Source of the DNA: Proteiniclasticum aestuarii
GTDB lineage: Bacteria > Bacillota > Clostridia > Clostridiales > Clostridiaceae
NCBI RefSeq assembly: GCF_017368455.1
Contig: NZ_JAFNJU010000006.1
Location: 124,001 to 188,000 of the forward strand
DNA: 64,000 nt
Direction of reading: 5' to 3'
Of this stretch, positions 58,430 to 64,000 are shown piece by piece. A program made the position numbers and the translations under genes. Below the pieces are notes generated by a model. The model saw nothing but the letters and a program-made list of their open reading frames with translations. It was not told the origin of the DNA and did no database searches. The first letter of the stretch is position 1. Each line of letters opens with the position of its first letter.

Positions 58430-59323
58430 ATGAAGTATATCTGCGTTGATGCAGGGGGAACAAAAACCAGGTTTGCACTATATAACGAGGATGGAAAAGT
58501 CCTGGACCAGGAGGTTCTACCCAGCTGTCACTTTATGAAAGTAGGCTATGAGGGAATGGTGGAGATTCTCCATGAAGGGTACAGCGTGCTGAAGGATAGA
58601 AACGATTTTTCTGAGAATGAACTGATCCTTTCATTGGGACTTGCCGGGTATGGAAGAGAAGAGAAAATCAGAAGAAGCATAGAAACAGCACTTGCGGACA
58701 AATTCAGAAACCAGAGATATGTGCTTCATAATGACATCGAAATAGCCATGGAAGCTGCATTTTCAGGAAGAGACGGCATTATGCTCATCGCAGGTACTGG
58801 GTCCATCGCTTTCTGCAGACATCAAGGAAAGATGAGAAGAAGCGGAGGATGGGGGTATCTCTTCGGCGATGAAGGCAGTGCCTACTGGCTTGGCAGAAAA
58901 TTGCTCGAAGTGTTCTCGAAAGAGGAGGATGGAAGACTTGAAAAGAGTCTCATCTATGATCTTCTGATGAAACATCTGAAGCTTCAGCATGGACATGATC
59001 TGATTACTTATGTCAGAGAAACCCTTGGGAACAGAAGAGAGGATATCGCGAAACTTGCACTGATTCTTTACAAGGCCGCATCTGGAGGGGATAAGAGAGC
59101 GCTGGAGCTTTATGATGAGGCCGCTAAAGAACTGGCATCTCTTGTCATTGCTGCCGGTAGAGAGACCACCGGGGATGTGGATGTAGCTTATTTTGGCGGT
59201 GTATTTGAGGCGAAGGAACTCATATTAGACCCTTTGCGCGCATATCTTCCAGAAAGGTTTACACTGAATAAGCCTGAAGGCTCACCGGAATATGGTGCCT
59301 ATCTGCTTGCGAAAAAAGATTGA
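58430..59323 (+). CDS. BadF/BadG-type sugar kinase, probable GlcNAc/MurNAc kinase (MurK-like)
   Basis: 297 residues. ATPase signature MKYICVDAGGTKTRFALYN, IMLIAGTGSIAFC, SGGWGYLFGDEGSAYWLGR, typical of N-acetylglucosamine kinases of the BadF/BadG/BcrA group. MurK of Clostridium acetobutylicum, in the same family, phosphorylates MurNAc and GlcNAc. It would rescue the free sugar released by the GH4 or MupG enzymes (the non-phosphorylated half). Nine bases after mupG; a terminator follows. Confidence 0.88.
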   Translation: MKYICVDAGGTKTRFALYNEDGKVLDQEVLPSCHFMKVGYEGMVEILHEGYSVLKDRNDFSENELILSLGLAGYGREEKIRRSIETALADKFRNQRYVLHNDIEIAMEAAFSGRDGIMLIAGTGSIAFCRHQGKMRRSGGWGYLFGDEGSAYWLGRKLLEVFSKEEDGRLEKSLIYDLLMKHLKLQHGHDLITYVRETLGNRREDIAKLALILYKAASGGDKRALELYDEAAKELASLVIAAGRETTGDVDVAYFGGVFEAKELILDPLRAYLPERFTLNKPEGSPEYGAYLLAKKD

Positions 59324-59338
59324 TAACTAAAATGCTTT

Positions 59339-59373
59339 ATGGATCCGGAGATTCCCTGGATCCATTTTTTTTC
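59339..59373 (+). terminator. Terminator of the wall-recycling operon
   Basis: ATGGATCCGG (59339-59348) pairs with CTGGATCCAT (59356-59365), one G-U pair, followed by TTTTTTT. Confidence 0.88.
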
Positions 59374-59480
59374 AGCGGAAATCACTCCTGATTTCCAGTA
59401 GTTAATATGATTTAACATAATGGTTATGGTGTTTTATATTGATAATCATGCAGAATCAAACATTCGGGCTAAGCATGTCT

Positions 59481-59494
59481 ACTAGTATACTAAC
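59481..59494 (+). promoter_or_regulatory. GntR-type operator upstream of uxaC
   Basis: ACTAGTATACTAAC, one of four related sites. It contains TATACT, usable as a -10 box, with only a weak TTCGGG 17 bases upstream. A second candidate -10 box TATGAT lies at 59552-59557 within ACTAT-G-ATAGT (59550-59560), a short palindrome sharing the ACTA/TAGT ends. Confidence 0.7.
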
Positions 59495-59599
59495 ATGGGA
59501 GATTTTAGGAGAAGTTCACCGTAGGCACTTTTCAGTTCCCGGATTTTAGACTATGATAGTACCATAAAGTGAAAACTGGATGATGAAAGGAAGAGTGAA

Positions 59600-61000
59600 A
59601 TGAGTATAGTAAACGATGATTTCATGTTAAAGAATAATGTAGGGAAGAAGCTGTATCACGAGTATGCGAAAGACATGCCGATCTATGACTATCATTGTCA
59701 TCTGAACCCCAAAATGATTGCAGAAAATGCCAGATTCAGAAATATCACCGACATCTGGCTGGGTGGAGACCACTACAAGTGGAGAGCCATGAGAAGTATG
59801 GGATTCAGTGAAGAATACATCACAGGCTCCAAATCCGATTTTGAGAAGTTCGAGGCTTTTTGTGAAACCATTCCCTACACCATCGGAAACCCTCTGTATC
59901 ACTGGTCTCATCTGGAGCTGAAGATGTACTTCGGCATCGAAGACACCATCAACAAGGAAAACGCGAAGAAGATCTGGGACAAAGCCAATGCGGTCATCGC
60001 TGGAGAAGATTTCAACGTGAGAAATCTCATCAGAAAATCCAATGTGAATGTGATCTGCACAACAGATGATCTCGCCGATACGCTGGAACATCACGACGCC
60101 ATTGCCAGGGATGCATCCTTTGAAACGAAGGTTCTCCCTGCTTTAAGACCGGACAAGCTTCTGAACATCGACAGAGAAGGCTACGCAGAGTACATAAAGA
60201 TCCTGGGAGACCTGGTGGGATTTGAAGTGAAGGATGCAGATTCGCTGGTCAAGGCTGTAGAGAAGAGAGTGGATTTCTTCCATGAACATGGCGCAAGACT
60301 CTCAGACCATGGTCTGGATACGGTATTCTTTGCGGAAGCCACAAAGGAAGAACTGGAAGAGATCATTTCCGCTGCCTTATCCGGCAAGGTGATTTCCAGA
60401 GAAGACACAGAGAAGTATAAAACCTTCATGCTGCTGGAACTTGGAAAGATGTACAAGGAGAGAGGCTGGGCTCAGCAGTATCATCTTGGCGCTTTGAGAA
60501 ACAACAATACCAGAATGTTCAAGAGACTGGGTGCAGACACCGGTTTTGATTCCATCAATGATGAACTCATTGCCGCTTCCCTTTCAAAACTCATGAACAC
60601 ACTGGACAAGGAAGACAATCTGCCAAAGACCATTCTGTATACACTCAATGCCAGAGACAATGATGTACTGGGTACCATGATCGGTAATTTCCAGGGAGAA
60701 ACAGACGGCATCATGAAGATTCAGTTCGGTTCAGGCTGGTGGTTCAACGATCAGAAGGACGGCATGGAGAAGCAGATGATTTCTCTGGCCAACCTGTCTC
60801 TATTGCGCAAGTTTGTGGGTATGCTCACAGACTCCAGATCCTTCATTTCCTACCCAAGACATGATTACTTCAGAAGAATCCTGTGTAATCTCATCGGAAA
60901 ATGGGTGGAAGAGGGAGAAGCACCAGAAGATTATGAACTGCTCGGCTCCATGGTGAAGGAAATCTCCTACCTGAATGCGGAGAAGTACTTCAATATGTAG
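59600..61000 (+). CDS. uxaC: Glucuronate (uronate) isomerase
   Basis: 466 residues, the usual UxaC length. MPIYDYHCHLNPKMIAENA carries the amidohydrolase-like metal histidines; CTTDDLADTLEHHDAI, LPALRPDKLLN, LGALRNNNTRMFKRLGAD and FGSGWWFNDQKDGM are family signatures. It converts D-glucuronate to D-fructuronate and D-galacturonate to D-tagaturonate. AAAGGAAGAG precedes ATG 59600. It stands apart from uxuA by 28 kb but shares the same operator type. Confidence 0.96.
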   Translation: MSIVNDDFMLKNNVGKKLYHEYAKDMPIYDYHCHLNPKMIAENARFRNITDIWLGGDHYKWRAMRSMGFSEEYITGSKSDFEKFEAFCETIPYTIGNPLYHWSHLELKMYFGIEDTINKENAKKIWDKANAVIAGEDFNVRNLIRKSNVNVICTTDDLADTLEHHDAIARDASFETKVLPALRPDKLLNIDREGYAEYIKILGDLVGFEVKDADSLVKAVEKRVDFFHEHGARLSDHGLDTVFFAEATKEELEEIISAALSGKVISREDTEKYKTFMLLELGKMYKERGWAQQYHLGALRNNNTRMFKRLGADTGFDSINDELIAASLSKLMNTLDKEDNLPKTILYTLNARDNDVLGTMIGNFQGETDGIMKIQFGSGWWFNDQKDGMEKQMISLANLSLLRKFVGMLTDSRSFISYPRHDYFRRILCNLIGKWVEEGEAPEDYELLGSMVKEISYLNAEKYFNM

Positions 61001-61043
61001 GGCCTGTCCGAACATATCAATAAAATAAATCAGAGGACAAAGT

Positions 61044-61075
61044 GTGAGGGGAAGAGGGATCTTTTCCTCACTTTT
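61044..61075 (+). terminator. Terminator after uxaC
   Basis: GTGAGGGGAAGA (61044-61055) pairs with TCTTTTCCTCAC (61060-61071), two G-U pairs, around GGGA, followed by TTTT. Confidence 0.78.
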
Positions 61076-61405
61076 CCTGTTCATCAAACACTGAGGAGAG
61101 GAAAGGGCATGCCATGATTGGATTCTTCTATGAGCGCTGAACGAAGTCAAGGGTTCACTATGAGAAAGCAGAGAAGGGTTTGGACAGAATGAGAAATGCT
61201 GACATAGTTACGCTGTGAAGTGTATAAGTATTTAAAGCTTCTGAAGGTAAAGCTGGAGGGGAAGTCTCTCAGTGAGAAAACGGTAAGAGGAAATGATTGA
61301 GCAGGATAGCTTTTTTATAGAATCATAAACGGCAGGGATCCCCATGAACAAAGCCATCCATGTATAATTATTATCCGCCTGACTTGAAATATTATGAATT
61401 CCTAA
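61076..61405. other. Non-coding stretch before the GntR-B promoter
   Basis: No credible gene between the uxaC terminator and the promoter at 61406. The codon pattern breaks down in all frames and no hairpin or repeat stands out. Confidence 0.5.
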
Positions 61406-61434
61406 TTGACCTACTAGTATACTAGTGGTAAAAT
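61406..61434 (+). promoter_or_regulatory. Promoter and operator of the GntR-B gene
   Basis: TTGACC (61406-61411), 17 bases, TAAAAT (61429-61434). ACTAGTATACTAGT (61413-61426), a perfect 14-base palindrome and the best copy of the family of four, fills the spacer, so binding should block RNA polymerase. The leader to ATG 61608 is about 165 bases. Confidence 0.82.
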
Positions 61435-61607
61435 TTACATAAAATGACTGCAAAGGTTATCATTTCTCGTAGAGGGATGAAGAGTCTTTGAAGAAGAGTG
61501 TAAGATCGGATGGTACCATGAGCATTTTCTTTGTTAAAGTTCATCAGGGGTTATGATGGGGCCGGTTTAGAATATGAGAAGATCTGATCCCAGAGAGGAG
61601 TTGCTCC

Positions 61608-62288
61608 ATGGAAGTCAAGGCAAGGAATGTAAAAGAAACTGCGAGAGAGTATGCCTTTCGCACACTGAGAAGAAATATCGTCACGCTGAATCTTTCTCCT
61701 GGCAGCATGGTCAGCGAGAAAGAGCTGGCAATGGAAATGGGGATTTCAAGAACACCCACCAGAGAAGCCCTCATTGAGCTCAGTAAAAGTCAGATTGTAG
61801 ATATATTTCCGCAGAAGGGCAGTTATATCTCGAAAATCGACTACGAGCTGGTGGATGAATCTAGATTCATGCGACTGGTCCTTGAGAAAGCTGTCATTGA
61901 GCTGGTCTGTGACAGGGCGTCGGAGAACGATCTGTATGAACTGGAGCGAATCATCAGCCTGCAGCGAAGCTTTTTGGAGGCAGATGCCATCGGGAAGTTC
62001 TTCCAGATGGATAACGATTTTCACAGACACCTTTTTGTGATTGCGAACAAGATGCAGGTGTATCATCTGATGGACAGCATGATGATTCACTTTGACCGGG
62101 TCAGGATGATGCGGCTTCATACAGACAAGGAGGTGGAGGAGCTGCTGGATGATCATACGGAAATCGTCGCAGCCATCCGAAAGAGAGACAAAGAGGAGGC
62201 ATCAGAACTGATGACGAAGCACCTGTCCAGATACAAGGTGGATGAAGAACTCATCAGACGAGAGCATCCCGACTATTTCATCAAATGA
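61608..62288 (+). CDS. GntR regulator, FCD subfamily (hexuronate regulator B)
   Basis: 226 residues. Winged helix EYAFRTLRRNIVTLNLSPGS and ELAMEMGISRTPTREALIEL, then the FCD domain with DESRFMRLVLEKAVIEL, DNDFHRHLFVIANK and DDHTEIVAAI holding the usual metal-binding Asp/His residues. It is clearly related to regulator A (24916) along its whole length: YISKINLKQVDEARF there aligns with YISKIDYELVDESRF here. Probably autoregulated through the palindrome at 61413 and controlling the nearby uxaC and TRAP genes. Confidence 0.9.
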   Translation: MEVKARNVKETAREYAFRTLRRNIVTLNLSPGSMVSEKELAMEMGISRTPTREALIELSKSQIVDIFPQKGSYISKIDYELVDESRFMRLVLEKAVIELVCDRASENDLYELERIISLQRSFLEADAIGKFFQMDNDFHRHLFVIANKMQVYHLMDSMMIHFDRVRMMRLHTDKEVEELLDDHTEIVAAIRKRDKEEASELMTKHLSRYKVDEELIRREHPDYFIK

Positions 62289-62320
62289 TCCGACCGGACT
62301 CAGAAATACATTTAATTGCT

Positions 62321-62341
62321 TATAAAGAATACTTCTTTATA
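62321..62341. promoter_or_regulatory. Palindrome upstream of the second TRAP operon
   Basis: TATAAAGAA-tac-TTCTTTATA is a perfect 21-base inverted repeat 130 bases before the dctP start. It is unlike the ACTAGTAT operators, so another regulator or an RNA hairpin may be involved. Confidence 0.5.
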
Positions 62342-62470
62342 GAATCAGAAGCCATATAGGGGGTGGTGCCTGGCGTCAGTGGGAAAGAGATACTGTTTTC
62401 AGAAGAAACATCTGATGGAAACACACCGTAGTATTGTTACCTATTAAAATATAAAATACAGGGGGACAAA

Positions 62471-63550
62471 ATGAACAAGAAAAAAATTCTAGCAACCTTA
62501 TCCAGTCTGGTACTCGTCGCTTTCTTCGCAGGGTGCGGACTGACCTCACCAGAAACTCCAGATGAGACTCCAGCAGAAACTCCAGCAGAAGAACCTGCTG
62601 AAGGAGAAGAAGAACCTTCAGATGATATGCCTGAAGTGACCTTGGTCTATGCTGAAGTTAATCCACTGGACACCATCGTAGGACAGACTGACACAGCATT
62701 CAAAGAAAAAGTGGAAGAGCTTTCCAATGGAAAGATCACCATCGAAATTCAGGCTTCAGGCGTTCTGGGATCTGAAAATGACGTGCTTGACACCATGCTT
62801 GGTGGAGGCGGAACAATTGATATGTCCCGTATCTCAGCCTTCGCGCTGACTTCCTATGGCGGAGAAAAGTCCAAGCTTCTTTCCATCCCATACACATTTG
62901 TAAACAGAGAACACTTCTGGAACTTTGCTACTTCCGATTTAGCTCCTGACTTCCTGCTTGAGCCATTTGAAAATGGAACAGGAGTAAGAGGACTATTCTA
63001 CGGAGAAGAAGGTTTCCGTCATTTCTTCACTGTGGATCCTGTAAACAGCATTGAAGACCTGGCAGGCATGAAGCTGAGAGTGTCCAATGACCCTGTCATG
63101 AATGGTATGGTCAACGGTCTTGGCGCATCCCCTACAGTAGTATCCTTTGGTGAACTGTACTCAGCGCTTCAGACAGGTGTTGTTGATGGAGCAGAACAGC
63201 CCATCGCTAACTACAAGTCCAATGCATTCCAGGAAGTTGCTCCGAACATGATTCTTGATGGTCATACCCTTGGCGCAATCCAGGTCATCATCACCAACGA
63301 AGCATGGGACAGCCTGACACCAGAACAGCAGGATATCCTGATGGAAGCTGGCGAATATGCATCAGAGTTCAACAGACAGATTTCCGAAGAAGCTGAAAAC
63401 GAAGTACTTCAGAGTCTGAAAGACGAAGGAATCAACATCGTTGAAGTTACCGATCCAGCACCATGGCAGGCAGCTGTCAAGGACGTTGTGGAAGCTGAAA
63501 CAGAAGGCTTCGAAGAACTGTACCAGCAGATCCTCGACATGCAGCCTTAG
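62471..63550 (+). CDS. dctP: TRAP transporter solute-binding lipoprotein (second copy)
   Basis: 359 residues. Signal peptide and lipobox FAGC, an acidic Pro-Glu-Thr linker (residues 24-52, ETPDETPAETPAEEPAE), then the DctP fold with VYAEVNPLDTIVGQTDTAFK, DLAGMKLRVSNDPVMNGMVN (binding Arg) and GVVDGAEQPIANYKS. The sequence differs clearly from the first TRAP receptor at 26077, so a different sugar acid is likely. Followed by a hairpin and dctQ. Confidence 0.92.
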   Translation: MNKKKILATLSSLVLVAFFAGCGLTSPETPDETPAETPAEEPAEGEEEPSDDMPEVTLVYAEVNPLDTIVGQTDTAFKEKVEELSNGKITIEIQASGVLGSENDVLDTMLGGGGTIDMSRISAFALTSYGGEKSKLLSIPYTFVNREHFWNFATSDLAPDFLLEPFENGTGVRGLFYGEEGFRHFFTVDPVNSIEDLAGMKLRVSNDPVMNGMVNGLGASPTVVSFGELYSALQTGVVDGAEQPIANYKSNAFQEVAPNMILDGHTLGAIQVIITNEAWDSLTPEQQDILMEAGEYASEFNRQISEEAENEVLQSLKDEGINIVEVTDPAPWQAAVKDVVEAETEGFEELYQQILDMQP

Positions 63551-63587
63551 TCTCTATGGAAATAAAACAGTAAAAGTGTAGGATGAT

Positions 63588-63622
63588 GTAGGACACAAAG
63601 GAGCACATCCTTTGTGTCCTAC
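63588..63622 (+). terminator. Hairpin between the second dctP and dctQ
   Basis: A perfect 15-bp stem (63588-63602 with 63608-63622) around GCACA, followed by TATTTTTATC. Partial termination here would give more receptor than permease. Confidence 0.75.
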
Positions 63623-63741
63623 TATTTTTATCAGGAAGAGCATAAGGTAAATCATTTACTTTGTGCGCTTCTTTCATCTATTTAGGAAGCACAAAGGAAA
63701 TCCCCTCATATCATGTATTTTTAAGGAGGTAAGGTTAAGGT

Positions 63742-64000
63742 ATGCCAAGTTTTTTTGAGAAATTCGATAAGATCAAGCCAGCCTATGATGCAATCTACAA
63801 TGTAGTCCTGTTTCTCTGCAAGATCTTATTAATCATAGACATACTGATCACTACCATGGCTGTCACAGGTCGTTATGTGGAATTCATCCCCGATCCAGCC
63901 TGGAGTGAAGAAGTCGTATTATCCGCCATGTCCTACATGGCTGTGCTGGCCGCAGCGCTGGCCATCAGAAAGAACAGTCATATCCGTATGACTGCATTTG
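63742..64000 (+). CDS. dctQ: TRAP transporter small membrane subunit (DctQ), 3' truncated by the window
   Basis: The frame runs from ATG 63742 to the end of the window (86 codons seen). Two membrane spans are visible (about residues 22-42 and 60-76), with the family motif DPAWSEEVVLSAMSYMAVL and AIRKNSHIRM. TTAAGGAGGT lies eleven bases before the start. The large subunit dctM should follow outside the window. Confidence 0.88.
   Translation, partial: MPSFFEKFDKIKPAYDAIYNVVLFLCKILLIIDILITTMAVTGRYVEFIPDPAWSEEVVLSAMSYMAVLAAALAIRKNSHIRMTAF

Noticed and set aside
1-64000. tRNA, rRNA, CRISPR or prophage
   Set aside because: I looked through the intergenic regions on both strands and found no tRNA cloverleaf ending, no rRNA core sequence, no regularly spaced repeat array and no phage or transposase genes.

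Overview
The window looks like a chromosomal segment of a fermentative Firmicute, most likely a member of Clostridia. The grounds are Gram-positive style lipoproteins, strong AAGGAGG ribosome binding sites with frequent TTG/GTG starts, a CIRCE (HrcA) operator, a CcpA-type cre site, PTS and TRAP sugar uptake, and clostridial-type Rnf, Eut and OpuC genes. I cannot name the species. Nearly all genes are on the + strand; the one clear exception is a SOUL-family gene at 14975-15487. I saw no rRNA, tRNA, CRISPR array, transposase or prophage gene.

Layout. (1) 1-5137: the 3' part of a bacterial microcompartment (BMC) operon of ethanolamine type: PduS-like and PduT-like redox/shell proteins, a small protein, EutH, EutQ, an iron alcohol dehydrogenase and EutJ. 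(2) 5298-14857: an AfuABC-like ABC importer with phosphoglucomutase, a nucleotidyltransferase, a YesM/YesN-type two-component system and a HAD phosphatase. I read it as hexose-phosphate rather than iron uptake. (3) 14975-24734: SOUL protein, a SatD-like gene plus a DUF3307 membrane gene, mannose-6-phosphate isomerase, a second HAD copy, Hsp20 under HrcA control, a GGDEF-EAL protein and a Gfo/Idh/MocA oxidoreductase. (4) 24842-31188: hexuronate module A: FCD-type GntR regulator, TRAP transporter, zinc dehydrogenase and mannonate dehydratase UxuA. (5) 31476-36872: RnfC and RnfD without the other Rnf subunits, an FAH-family enzyme, then a structured leader followed by a Tat-exported cysteine-rich lipoprotein and its own TatA-TatC pair. 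(6) 37029-40974: a truncated ZIP-like gene, an orphan CitX and a compatible-solute OpuC transporter. (7) 41148-50110: a LacI-regulated sugar or cyclitol module with an RbsABC-type importer, two Gfo/Idh/MocA dehydrogenases and two xylose-isomerase-like TIM barrels. (8) 50248-59323: a cell-wall amino-sugar recycling locus with RpiR regulator, MurQ, AnmK, a chitobiose-type PTS, a GH4 glycosidase, MupG and a GlcNAc/MurNAc kinase. (9) 59481-64000: hexuronate module B with UxaC, a second GntR regulator and a second TRAP transporter that runs off the window.

Modules A and B lie 30 kb apart but share a palindromic operator (ACTAGTATACTAGT type) in front of both regulators, the first TRAP operon and uxaC. 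Together they give glucuronate -> fructuronate (UxaC) -> mannonate (probably the zinc dehydrogenase) -> 2-keto-3-deoxygluconate (UxuA). The parts that look least described are the RnfCD / Tat redox-lipoprotein block, the SatD gene, whose middle domain carries a class III cyclase-like motif series beside a multi-membrane-span partner, and the merger of a chitobiose-type PTS with MurNAc recycling. All assignments come from reading the sequence; no database search was run.
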